Assembly (NCBI GenBank): GCA_016800925.1
Contig: JABCPU010000012.1
Location: 62,001 to 126,000 of the forward strand
DNA length: 64,000 nucleotides
Origin: Suillus spraguei
Lineage: Eukaryota > Basidiomycota > Agaricomycetes > Boletales > Suillaceae
Direction of reading: 5' to 3'
Part shown: piece by piece, positions 12,861 to 23,884 of the stretch
Layout of the letters: every line of letters begins with the position of its first letter
Numbering within the stretch: the first letter of the stretch is position 1
The notes under the pieces: generated by a model
The model's database searches: none
What the model was told of the DNA's origin: nothing
Seen by the model: only the letters and a program-made list of their open reading frames with translations
Translations under genes and position numbers: made by a program

Positions 12861-14485
12861 ATGAGCATTTTATTTGTCTATGCCATCGCATTCATAGAAA
12901 TTGCTCTGGTTTACGCATCACCATCTCAGGGCCCATTTCGATCCGTGTCCAACAATCATCGGTTCTATGATGTACAGGTGCGTCACGGTAGTGCACTCAA
13001 GGTCATAGCTTGTACAAACCGTAACCCAGGCTCACCGCGGAGGAAGAGGGAATGTTGTCGAGAGCACTCTGCCGAGCTTTGCATGGTATGGTGGATGAGG
13101 TCGATGTTTCCTTCACCTGAAGCGAATTCCCGTCGCAGGGGCCTCATTGACGGCGCCACCACACTCGAACTAGACAACGGTATCACTCAGGCAAGTCCCA
13201 TTGCTCAGGGTCGTGCGTCCTTTTGAAGGGGCTTGCAGGACGGTGAAGTCGTTGTATGGCATGACGAGAGTATATTGGCAGAAAAGTGCTCTGACACTGC
13301 ACCAGTAGTGAGCAGTGTTGTAGCATGGATTGTGATGGTTAACTGACAAATACAGGTCCCAGATGATCCCGCATATCCTTATGTCGGAAAGTTTATATCA
13401 AATCTGACGTTGGCTCAGATAAAGACCCTGGATTGCGGATCAAAGCGCCAAAGGGATTATCGTATGTGCTCCCTTTTTAACTGTAGCCACTATTGTAAGA
13501 ATTTTACACAGCTCACCAGCTTTTATATCCTGGAACACGGATATCCACATTACAGGAAGTCTTCGGTTTCGTGTCCTGCGTGGATCTGTCGCACCAAATC
13601 CTTTGGAATATCGAGTCAAAGATCAACCCTCAATACCCAAATCGAACTGCTGGTGTGGACGATTTTGTCCAGAAGCAACATGAGATATTTATATCTAGTC
13701 CATACTACCAATCTATCACTGTGAGTGTGGCTCTGTCACTACTACTCAGTATTTTAATTGCCTTGCCAGTATCAAAGTTTTGACTGGCGAACTCTAGTGG
13801 CCATGAAGGTTTGTGTCTCATGTTCGTTCACACTGCGTTTGTTGATAACCAGCTGAAGGTTTTGGATGATAAACTTGTAACCTCTGCCCTTATCGATGAG
13901 TGAGTCAATTTCGAGCCAGTATGTTGCACGCCAACCATCACCATTCAGGGAAACTGCTTTTACGCCGCATGGTTCGACTTCCCCGTGGTTGGCTGGCCTA
14001 CGCCTTGAGTCATTTCCCGGACCATCCCTGTCCGAACAGATAGCACAAGCCGCCCGGTCTATACAAGCGGATGTTTTATCCCCTACTGGAACATTCCTCG
14101 TGCCATCTTCATCTCATGAGGGACTCTCTCACTTCACGACTCCTGAAATGATTAGCGAAGCGCACAGGCTCGGCATGAAAGTCGTACCTTGGACTGTGAG
14201 CAGTTGTCTATTTATTCATAATAAACGATGTTGACACATCACTCATCAACCATTGCAGGTGAATTTATTGGACCGTGTTGAAGAGCTCGTCAGGGATGGT
14301 GCGGATGGAATTATTACAGATTGTAAGTCTCACGTCACAACAAATATCGATTGCTCACGGAAGGTATGTCAGACCCAAATGTCGTTAGGCGGTGGGCCAA
14401 ACAACAAGGACTTCATGTGGCGCCTAAATATCCCAAACAACGTGTCTTCTCCTGCTTATACCAGCACATGCATCAGTCTTCCTGA
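12861..14485 (+). CDS. Secreted glycerophosphodiester phosphodiesterase (GDPD)
   Basis: Eleven exons join in phase: 12861-12977, 13030-13085, 13139-13190, 13239-13307, 13356-13461, 13512-13720, 13770-13808, 13853-13899, 13949-14195, 14259-14322 and 14373-14485 (372 aa). The N-terminus is a signal peptide (MSILFVYAIAFIEIALVYA). The GDPD core follows: AHRGGRGNVVESTLPSF, ELDNGITQDGEVVVWHD and, near the end, GADGIITDYPNVV. The catalytic HRG, the Glu, the E-x-D and the HD pairs are all present. Ser replaces the usual Asn after the catalytic Glu. The enzyme hydrolyses deacylated phospholipids to glycerol-3-phosphate and an alcohol. Intron 13191-13238 starts with GC. Exon 8 could instead start six bases later (13859), dropping two residues. 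Confidence 0.9.
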
Positions 14486-15709
14486 TGTGATCCACTGAAG
14501 GATAGATCCTCGTTTTCTCCATTCGTATATGATTACCACAAATTAAAAAACATACAGATCACGACATCAATATCATGTATACGAGACACGTTGTATTATA
14601 CTGCTGAATATTGACGCGAAGAAATCAAAGAATGTGGAATTATGGACAGTCCTGCTGCCGAGAACGTAAGTACATATGTGCTCTGACTACGTATTCGATC
14701 GACAAATTGTTTTCCACACACGGTCACAAGGAACTGCAGCTCCTTTTTATGGATTAGAGGCCCATCTCAAATGCCACGTCTAAACTAGAATGGGGTAGTA
14801 AGTGACTCGTCATCATCCGAGTCTCGTTGTGCAAGGTCATTGACAATCCAGGCCACGGCAGCCCTATTCTTATTTCACTTGAATGCAAATACTGTAGTAC
14901 TAAAAAGCGGGATCGTAATGCCTGGGCCGAACGAGATGTATGTTCTCTTATCAACGGCCAATATTAGGCAGCCACAATCCATGTATATGTCGTCCGGTGG
15001 CTCTTGACTAGGATCTCTAGAGCGTCATGGTTTCACTTCTGCGTTCATGGGATGGGACAATCATGGAGTGTTGCTGAGCATCATGGAAAAAAAACATCAA
15101 TCATTATATGTCAGCTTGAATAAACCTGCAACCGAGCCAGGCATAGTGATTTGGTGAGATTCTGTTGAAGCAGCACCATTTGACTGACCAGTCTACGAAG
15201 ATGAGAACATACAGTACAGGTGCAGTACGTCCATCTTAGTGGGTCACCGGTATTCGCCTCATTCCTGAGGGGTATCTTTTCATCTGAACAGGCTGCCACT
15301 CCTAGGAATGCCACCAAGGTCTAGGAGCGTCTCAGGGCCTTGAGGATGCCAATCCTGGAATGTTTTAGTCAACATCACTAAGGTATTGCACTCACTGTCC
15401 AGTATTATGAATACAACCATACTGATCCAATTAAGTGCGACGAACATGATACAGCCTGGCAGGTCCAGTTAGTAACCATCTTCGAAGAGTCGCACACTCC
15501 GAAGAGCTCACAGCCGTGGTAGTCATTATTTTAAGCCAAGAAGCTGGTCAAGAAGTTCACTTGCGGTGCTTACTTATATTGCTTAGAAATAACTTCCGCG
15601 TCATGACTTGACTTTAGGAATGTAATGGTTAGAAATGCACTACGTGACAATGCAATGACAGCATTGGTATCTCGCATGAACGACCCCCCCAAAATAACAC
15701 ACCTGAGAA
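14486..15709. other. Intergenic region between converging GDPD and COQ9 genes
   Basis: About 1.2 kb separates two genes whose 3' ends face each other. Only short frames of under 70 codons are present, and none has recognisable domains or chains across introns. No RNA gene or repeat was seen. Confidence 0.5.
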
Positions 15710-16571
15710 TCAAAGCAACACCCCAGAACTCCTCAGGATCCCTCTCCAGCTCTTCCAAATACAACTCGCAAACAAAGCCGTCTCGTCCAAAGCCTTTTCC
15801 GCATGCTCGGCGTTTTCGAGGAGCGAATCCAAGAATGCTGGTGCCGTCTTTGGGGAAGTAATTTGGTGAAGTTCGGCGGCGAGGTAGATGGCGGAGACGG
15901 ATGCTCGGCGGGTGTACCAAGATAACTAGCGGGGAATGGTAGGATTGGTTAAATTCATATGAAGAAAAGCACGACATACTTCTCGCGCGTCGCTATGAGC
16001 GATCCAGCACGCCTGGTTAGACACTTCAGCAGCGTGTTTGATTATCGGGGAGGGATCCACCGGGAGCAGAGGTAGAGACAATGAAGAGGAGGAAGCGAGA
16101 AGAGCAAACGCCTAAAGCACCAAGCATAAGTAATTTGCACGGGGCAAGGAGCAACATCATACATCAACTTGAATATTAATTCACCAATAAATAAAATATC
16201 AATTACCTCTGGAAGATACTCCAGCACCGGTTCATTACTCTTCAGCCTCGCCTTCAACACATCTCCCATTCCCATCCTCTCTGCCGCCTCTTCCTTCATC
16301 CTACGCCGTGAGTCATTAAGCCACGCATGTATGAGTGTCCTACGCGCATCATCTCCTGGGCCAAATAGCGCAGTCACGCTTGCGTCTGAGAGAGGATGAG
16401 CTAGTGGTGTGGGTAGGGACAGTACCGACAACGATAGTGCTTCTCGGGTAAACCCATGGGTTTTGATGAGCGGAAGCGCGAGCGTTAGGAGTTTGGCACT
16501 GGAATGGAACTCTGTCAGAGCTTAGCGTTCAGCTACAAAGTTCTTGACCAAACCTGCCTGGTGGTAGTCAT
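15710..16571 (-). CDS. COQ9: COQ9, ubiquinone biosynthesis lipid-binding protein
   Basis: Exons 16549-16571, 16207-16498, 15980-16111 and 15710-15925 give 220 aa. The COQ9 signature is clear: LLTLALPLIKTHGFTREALS at the N-terminus, then helical segments, and WYTRRASVSAIYLAAELHQ near the C-terminus, followed by the terminal helix region (ALFASCIWKSWRGIL). COQ9 is a mitochondrial inner-membrane protein that binds lipids and presents coenzyme Q intermediates to COQ7. The first exon, which encodes only seven residues and part of an eighth, is the least certain part. No classic presequence precedes the domain in this model, so a longer 5' exon may exist. A tRNA-Lys gene lies 93 bp upstream, transcribed away from it. 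Confidence 0.9.
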
Positions 16572-16664
16572 CTCATAAGAATATTAAGCACGTGACCGAG
16601 AAACTGGTTATGTGAAGTCTTTTTTCCTGCGCGTGATGGGGATACCCGTGGAGATTATATCATC

Positions 16665-16748
16665 GCCCGCCTAGCTCAATCGGATAGAGCGTCAGACTCT
16701 TATGACTAGGCGATCTGAAGGCTGCGAGTTCGACCCTCGCGGTGGGCT
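16665..16748 (+). tRNA. tRNA-Lys (CTT), intron-containing
   Basis: A cloverleaf folds with acceptor stem GCCCGCC/GGTGGGC, D arm GCTC...GAGC, anticodon stem TCAGA/TCTGA and T arm GCGAG TTCGACC CTCGC. The anticodon loop is CTCTTA followed, one base 3' of the anticodon, by a 10-nt intron (16703-16712) at the canonical position 37/38. The anticodon CTT reads AAG. The mature sequence is identical to the minus-strand tRNA at 18574-18676 except for the first anticodon base. Confidence 0.95.
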
Positions 16749-17035
16749 AACGTTTTTGCATATTTTGCCTTTCCTCTGTGGACTTTCATTAATCATGTGT
16801 CTACCTTCCTTTTAACTAGTACTAGTACTTGCTTCTTGGATCGCCACAGGAGTTATGTTGTCACAAACTAGTCTCTGTCCGGGGATCTGGAAAGTTTTTT
16901 GTTGACGACTAGGCGAAAGTCAGAGAGAAGTACTTTCTCCGTTATTTTCGCTTCGTACAAGCCCTATACGTAAGGTCACTTAAGGCCTCGCAACTGCAAC
17001 TTGAACTGCCTCCCTTCTAGATCGCATTCACCAAA

Positions 17036-18285
17036 ATGGCCCCCCTCACAAATGGAAAAGTGCCAAAGAGCACCAAGATGCATTCAAAAGTCGTCTGTAT
17101 TATCCATTTCATTCATTATTCCCTAGCACTCATCCGATCTACGCGCAGATCATCATTGGGTCAGGTCCCGCAGGACACACCGCCGCTGTATATCTTGCGC
17201 GCGCGAACATTAACCCTGTCCTCTTTGAGGGCTTCATGGCAAACGGTTTCGCTGCCGGTGGTCAGCTTACCACGACCACAGATGGCACGTACACTCCTCC
17301 ATCCCACTCTTATTTTTATCGCATCTCATCTATCACCTCAGTCGAGAACTACCCTGGTTTCCCATCTGGCATCCTTGGTCCCGAGCTCATGAATAAATTC
17401 CGCGAGCAGTCAGTTCACTTCGGAACGCAGATCATCACAGAGACCATTTCCAAGATCGACCTCTCTGCACGCCCCTTCCGTTACTGGCGAGAGGGTGAGG
17501 AACACAATGAACCAGAGACTGCCGATACTATCATCATCGCGACTGGTGCGAGCGCAAAGAGGCTGGGACTCAAGGGCGAGGTCACATACTGGCAAAGCGG
17601 TATCAGCGCATGCGCAGTCTGCGATGGTGCTGTCCCTATCTTTAGAAATCAGCCGTTAGCTGTTATCGGGGGTGGTGATTCTGCTGCAGAAGAGGCTACC
17701 TGTATGATATTCAACTCACTTCTTCTATAAAACAAAAATAAAACAACAAATTCCGGCAGATCTGACCAAATACGGCTCCCAGGTCTACGTCCTCGTCCGC
17801 CGTAGCGAACTCCGCGCTTCCAAAATCATGGCCAAGCGCCTCATGAATAACCCCAAGATTGTATGTCTCCCCTCTATACTCCTATCACATTGCTACTTAC
17901 CACCTCTCATACGCTTCCATAGACAATCCTTTGGAACACCATCGCAACCGAATGCCAAGGTGACGGGGACCTCCTCAGCAACCTCCGCATCAAAAACGTA
18001 ACGACAGGTGAAGAGCGCGATCTACCCGTGCGCGGACTCTTCTATGCGATCGGACATGAACCAGCTACGTCCCTCGTGCGCTCGCAGTTGCAAACGGACC
18101 CCGATGGGTATATCATCACTGTCCCTGGAACGACGCAGACGAGCGTCAAAGGCGTGTTTGCTGCTGGCGATGTGCAGGATAAGAAGTATAGACAGGCTAT
18201 TACTAGTGCGGGGAGTGGGTGTATGGCTGCGCTTGAAGTGGAGAGGCTCATTGCAGAAGAGGAGGAGGGTGTAGAGGGGGAATAA
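17036..18285 (+). CDS. TRR1: Thioredoxin reductase (TRR1), NADPH-dependent flavoenzyme
   Basis: Exons 17036-17092, 17149-17284, 17342-17701, 17760-17860 and 17923-18285 give 338 aa. Motifs in order: FAD-binding [22 protein letters not shown], the redox-active CAVC near residues 155-158, NADPH-binding [10 protein letters not shown], and the C-terminal [16 protein letters not shown]. This is the low-molecular-weight reductase of fungi and bacteria, which recycles thioredoxin for antioxidant defence, deoxynucleotide synthesis and sulfate reduction. The intron at 17285-17341 begins with GC, is 57 nt long and has no stop in the host frame, so the sequence stays open if it is retained. Two tRNA-Lys genes flank the gene in opposite orientation. 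Confidence 0.95.
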
Positions 18286-18573
18286 AAACTTAGTGGGATC
18301 TGGATGCATATACCGCTGCAATGATTTGAAATTATCCACCATCTAGGCTTGTTTAACATGTACTTCGGAAGTGCTTCAGCAGAAACGTCTGCTGTCTATG
18401 CCCGCAGGGGCATGTAGGCCAGAGCTTGAATTTGAATTTGTTTCAGTCATCTAATGAGAAAACTCATGCAATATAGCTGAGGCTTTCATTATATACCGGT
18501 GCCAATCCACAAGAACGGAACTGCAAAAATGAATTGGGGGTGTTGAATATTAGTAATTATCATCAAAAAACTT

Positions 18574-18676
18574 AGCCCACCGCGAGGGTCGAACTCGCAG
18601 CCTTCAGATCACCGCCTTGCACAAACTCGTACAATTCGTAAAAGTCTGACGCTCTATCCGATTGAGCTAGGCGGGC
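18574..18676 (-). tRNA. tRNA-Lys (TTT), intron-containing
   Basis: On the minus strand the sequence folds as a tRNA with the same acceptor, D, anticodon-stem and T-arm sequences as the tRNA at 16665-16748. The anticodon loop starts CTTTTA, giving anticodon TTT. A 29-nt intron (18610-18638) follows at position 37/38 and shares no obvious sequence with the 10-nt intron of the CTT copy. Acceptor stem GCCCGCC/GGTGGGC is intact. Confidence 0.95.
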
Positions 18677-18874
18677 CTTGTATTAATTACGCATCCTGAA
18701 ATATTGACGTAGCTGCTTATGCACGTGATGAAGTTGACATTGTCACGGGACTCCGCGCGTCTGAAGTCGCGGTACATTGTTCACTGCAAATTTGTCTGGC
18801 CACTCGTCAGTTTCAAACATCTTTTCACTGACTCAGTGCTTATCATTGATATATTAATTCGATACTTAGGATTG

Positions 18875-20800
18875 ATGATTAGGAGGCTCAGTCCAGAGTT
18901 AATATCGGATAGCGAGGAAGAGAAACTTAGGTGCGTGGTCTTCTCGTGAAACCGATCTTTAACTTTGACTTACACATACATGATGTATAGAAAGTGTGAA
19001 TACGTCTCACTTGAAGTCGTTGAAATATCCTCGGACGATGATGACAACTCGTAAGACTCGATGTCCAAACATATTCACGTGTTCTTACTTTCAAATGGCT
19101 ATCCAGACTCACAAAAGATGGGTGAGTAATGTCTTGCACACATTATATCAGATACTTAATGGAGATACAGGACTCTACAGGGACAGAATACTCTTGTTAA
19201 CACTATTTATTTCGTGGACCGTCGGAAATCATCGAATTGACAGATAGTGATACCATGATATATCCTCCGACTTTCCAGACAAATTGACTGATCTCGTCAA
19301 GAGCCCCGCAAGAAATCGAGGAAACCTGCAGTTCAGCGCCCGACAGACTTACTGCCACTTTATGCTGACGACAGCGATGCAGACGAGGGTTCCATCCTCA
19401 TTCTGTGAGGCCATGCCCACTAGTGCTAATTTAGAGCTAACATTAACCGGACAGGAACGAGCCTCGAAGCGCACGCAAACCCATTCGTCGTGCTCATATA
19501 TCCGCCGTCAATAAAACCATTCCCTCCTTCCCGATTACTCGTTATGACGATGGGTCACCTCATTCAAATTGCTCTGGAAAAGATAAGAGGCAGGTTGACA
19601 CTCCCCGGGAAATTTTGGGCATAACACCCCAGATAAATAAACCACCTCCCAGGACCCCTACGCGGAGAAAAGCAGAGGAGCAAGCACATCGCGAAAAATA
19701 TGCTGCACAGCTCTTTGAAGAGTATAATAATACAATATTCGATAACGGTCTTCCCCGAGAGACGAAGTTGAATTGGAACAAGCGCCTCTTAACCACTGCG
19801 GGAAGGGCCAAGTGGCACAAGTATTCAATCATTATGCTACATCTCCTACTATGTTCATCTTGGTGGCAGATCTAGGGATGGTGTTCAGACGACAGAGATC
19901 GAGCTGGCTGCTAAGATCTTGGATTGTGATGGTGGAGAGGTCTTTGTTTCTGCTCTACTAAACCCCTGACTTCCGTGCTTTTAGAACGGATACGAAATAC
20001 TTTGTCGCATGAATGTGTCATCTGGCATGCTGGATTATCAATGGCAACCCGAAAGAAGGTCATGGGCAGGCCTTCAAAGCCTGGTCGGTCCTTTTTATTT
20101 CCACTTATTGTCCGTCTGATACCTTACTAGGGCTAACAAAGTAATGATCAAATATCCAGAAATTAACATCACGGTAGGCAACCGCGAGCGCAAAGTGGCT
20201 GTTTTCTGACGGCCATAATCCCAGACAAGGCACAACTATGAGATTTGTACCCATTTGAATGGAGTAAGTATGAGATTCCGCTTCAACTAAGCGCCACTCT
20301 GATAATTTGATCGAGAATGCGAACAGTGCTCAAAAGTGTAAGTCAAGTTTTGATCCAGCCCCAGCATCCAATATTTGATGGTCTGGCACCAGATATGGGC
20401 GATATAGCAAATCCATCAAGCCAGATGAATGCGGTGAGCTGCTCTCAAATGTGCTTTCAATATCGCACATAAGTTCATTAAATCTGTTCTAGTTTGTGGC
20501 GTTTGTAAGGTCGGGAAACTCATCCCCCTCTTTGAGCAAAGAGCACCCAGGACCCCTAAGGTCAGCAGGATGGCAACTGCTCTGCCTCAAGGTGAGGTCT
20601 GTCTTGGGACTGGATATCGTTGGACTTACCGAGTTCTTGTAGGTTCCCCTCGTCCCGTCGCGGCTCTTGAGGAAACCGGGCAAATCCCGGCTAACGGCAC
20701 AGTGTGCATAATATCATCAGAGGATGAGGTGGATATATTGATCGGCGCCGTCAACGATGTGACCCTGCACGATGGCGAAACTTCACCACGAGCTATATAA
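18875..20800 (+). pseudogene. SprT-like zinc metalloprotease gene, frame broken at three points
   Basis: Fourteen exons can be placed: 18875-18930, 18991-19050, 19107-19121, 19171-19246, 19302-19404, 19455-19820, 19870-19931, 19985-20083, 20131-20173, 20225-20263, 20316-20337, 20393-20433, 20493-20591 and 20643-20800. The encoded protein is acidic at the start (ISSDDDDNS). It then shows the SprT-like domain (LFEEYNNTIFDNGLP, WNKRLLTTAGRAKWH, EIELAAKILD, RIRNTLSHE, HLACWIINGNPKEGHG) and a zinc ribbon (CEQC...CGVC). Family members (Spartan/Wss1/GCNA type) act on DNA-protein crosslinks. Splice phases close only if one base is missing in each of exons 4, 8 and 10. The exon 8 loss falls inside the HExxH zinc site. 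Either this is a pseudogene or the sequence carries base losses. Confidence 0.75.
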
Positions 20801-20942
20801 TTCGTCATTTGGCCCATGATGATCCACTAATTGACTTATCGGACTGGCGACCAGATGCATAGTTTTGTGGCGATAAAGATAGACTAAAAATACAAAACTG
20901 ATTTGCTACAACAGGACCTTGAAATATACCCATCTACAAATA

Positions 20943-23045
20943 TCACAAATTTACTCGTCCAATCTTTACAGGTAGCCGCGTGCCGAATTCAAATTGATCA
21001 TATACGTAGGGCCGCGTCAGAATCGCATTAAACTTTTGTATATCTGCAGCAGGCTCGAAAACAAAATGAGGGATAAGAGTCGCCAGGAATATCTTGGTTT
21101 GTAACATCGAGAACTTCCAGCCTGGACAAGCATGTGGACCGAATGAGAACGTCATCAGGTTCGCAATTCCTGGATGAGAAGGTGCTCGTGCAGTGTGAGG
21201 CAGTGAAGACCAGCGATCAGGACTGCCAGGTTGTCAGGAAAGCAGCGCAACAACGAAAAACATGCTTACTTGAACATTCTTGCATCCTCACCCCAAATGT
21301 CAGTGCTAAAGTTCAAAGCCTCGATAGGAATGTGCACGTAAGAGCCTTTGCGAAGATGGATGGTCTCGCCCGGTTGAATGATCGTGCCATTACGAAGAAC
21401 TATGGGCGAGGATATCGGAATATTGTCATCGCGAGTAGCAACTCGCATTGTACCGTGAACGGGAGGGCACAGACGCAGGGTTTCGCGGACTACTGCGTCG
21501 AGAAAAGGAAGCATATCAATGGTTTCCGCGTGTGCTGGTGCAGAATAGCCTGACATTGATGAAGAATTGGATGCGCAGGGAGACATCGAATTTAATTCGG
21601 AACGTAGGCGGGCTTGGACATCAGGGTGGAGGGAAAGGAGGTGGATGCACCAGGACATAGTAAGAGATGTAGAGTCAGAACCGGCGAAAAGAAACGTCGA
21701 GAGTTGGGATAGAAGATCTGCGTCAGAAAGTCGCCCAGAAATGTCCGCCGATAAGTTTGATTTGACTACAAGTGGAGCGTCGGACTCAGTTAACAAAAAG
21801 TGGTGCGAGCACTGACTTAGTAGACTGAGAATGTCCTTTTCTTTGATCTCATGCGCACTCGTTTTTTCAGCGAGAATGGCGCACTTCTTGCTTTGGATGA
21901 GCCGTTGACCAGCTTCGCTTATTACACGTTGACTTTTATCTGTGATGCGCGCGGCTTCATTAGGCTGCGACGAAGGCATGTATCAGTCACATGTCTGCCA
22001 AACTGATGATATTACTGACAAATATCTTCCTAAGCACCGGGAAGTAAAGCTGGATAAGTTCTCGTAACTTGGGACCCTTGTCAGCGATCCTGAACATATT
22101 TCTATATGCCAAGTAAATTTCTTCTGATTCACACTGAAGAGCATGAAAGTGGTAGTCAAAGCCTGCCAAACCTATCACGTCGAATGTTGCAAGGGAAAAC
22201 CAGTGAGCGACGTCGATCACTGCCTCGGCAAAAGAAGGAGAAGGAGAATAAGGCGGTGCAGGAAGGGGAGGGAATTTGCATCCTCAACCAAAGTGGGAGA
22301 AGATGCAAGACTCTCCCATTTGTCCCGTAATTCTTCAGCTTTCTGGAAGAATATGGGAGTCATGGCTTTAATTGATTGAGTTGAGAAGGCTGGTGCAATC
22401 AACTTCCTCTGCGAGAAACCACATTAATATTGTTTCTTCGGAAAGTAAGTATAGTCCTCACTAAAGCTTTGTGCTCGGTACCTTCCATGGTAAAAATACC
22501 TGGTATTCAACTGCTTAACACGTTCGCGTTTCCAGAAATAATCGAATCAGCATACCGCGCCCAAAAAGGTTGTCAGCAATGCTCGCGTTTGCCATGGTTT
22601 CTCGTAGATCGGTGAGTTGAGGATATGCGTCATAACGCAAAAATCGACAGAGAGGAGACGGAAGTCATGCTAGTAGTTTTAAGGAGGACGAGTCGAGAAT
22701 ATATTACAAGCACTCACCCTACCGAACCCGTGAAATCTGAATGTCTTCCCGAATGACTTGACCCACTTCTCATGCGTATGCGGAGATACACTGGGGCTTA
22801 GATGAAGGTAAATCAGCCTCACAACTGACCTCGAATTGGATATGCACGTACTCCATGACCTCGCGAAAGTGGTTCTGCAGTGGAGAACCGTCAGGTCCCT
22901 GAATCTTCTTGAGCGGGTCGAATATAGGTGCTACGACCACCGTGTTGATCAACCACATAAGTCCTCTTGCTAACAAAATCAAGAGGACTACACTACATGC
23001 TTTTAGCAAGCTGAGTGAGAGTGTGGACGCGATAGAGGTAAGCAT
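20943..23045 (-). CDS. Cytochrome P450 monooxygenase (first of two)
   Basis: Exons 22852-23045, 22718-22790, 22556-22669, 22462-22499, 22312-22408, 22020-22219, 21817-21964, 21270-21765 and 20943-21222, about 546 aa. The N-terminus is a membrane anchor (LLKACSVVLLILLARGLMWL). P450 hallmarks: YEKPWQTRALL, KLIAPAFSTQSIKAM, I-helix FLFAGSDSTSLTMSW, K-helix ETLR, PDRW, and the heme loop FSFGPHACPGW, where His sits at the usual Arg position. It should be an ER-bound, CPR-dependent oxygenase; the substrate is unknown. The junction between exons 3 and 4 (22500-22555) stays in phase only with a weak GC donor or one missing base. Its 3' end faces the SprT-like gene 142 bp away. Confidence 0.8.
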
Positions 23046-23884
23046 CACGGTCGAGCAGGCAGACTGGAACTTCCTCAGGAGGGTGCTCTTATGGAGTCTT
23101 ATGGGTGTTGTACGTGTTTATACGATTCCATGGTGTTTATTATAGGCTTGCGCTGTCGCCCGTCCTAAGGAGTAGCTTCAAACGAACATCCCTTTGGGAA
23201 CAGCACATGCACCGGCACTGACCGGTCACAACCTGTACTATGCTTTCTATAACGTTCTCAAAAAGCTCATCCCTACAGTAGCATTGTTCCTTCCAGAGAG
23301 TGTTATTTGTATTACTGTGGTTTCTTCCAGCCAACTATGGCTCAGATAGCTGTTAAGTTGTTGTCAGTCCGAATCGCCTTTCGAAGTTCCGATGGACAGC
23401 GGGCCGTGTAGTTGAGCTTGAGGTATGTTGTATTTCGGTTATCTCGTGCAGTTGTCCCAACCATCTCCTTACTAAATTAGTATGACACAGCATGTGATGG
23501 AGGTCAACGACCACAAAATCATACCTTGTTTCATCTTGTATCATATCGTCCAAGTCATGAGTTTCGAACTGTTCGACTCAGTTACACTCCTCCTAGCAAT
23601 CATAAGGTTATGGGATAATCTTGGATCATGCTGTGAGGTGTTTCGAAGTGAACGAACGAATAAAGTACTTCGGAAACATGAGCATGGAAGACTTTATATT
23701 TATGGCCCGAGAAAATGCAATACATGTATCGTCGTATGGACCGCGAAGTATAAAATGGAGGCGTGTCTGAATCTAAATTGTGAACAGTCGTCGTGATATC
23801 TACCGTGCAGTCATTAGGAATAAACTAAGGATGAAATAAAAGAAAAAGACATTTCAGATAGCCCGAGACACAGAGATGAAAATA

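Noticed and set aside
16800..16840. Short actagt/actagtact repetition upstream of TRR1 as a regulatory element
   Set aside because: Too short and too simple to support, and it does not match a known Yap1 or Skn7 site.
22220..22311. Apparent second frameshift in the first P450 near a proline-rich stretch
   Set aside because: A GT-AG intron of 92 nt with a strong pyrimidine tract restores phase exactly (KWE|MIDVAHW), so no base loss is needed.
22791..22851. Apparent phase conflict after the first exon of the first P450
   Set aside because: A gtacgt donor spanning a codon boundary gives VMDVSPHTHEKW in frame.
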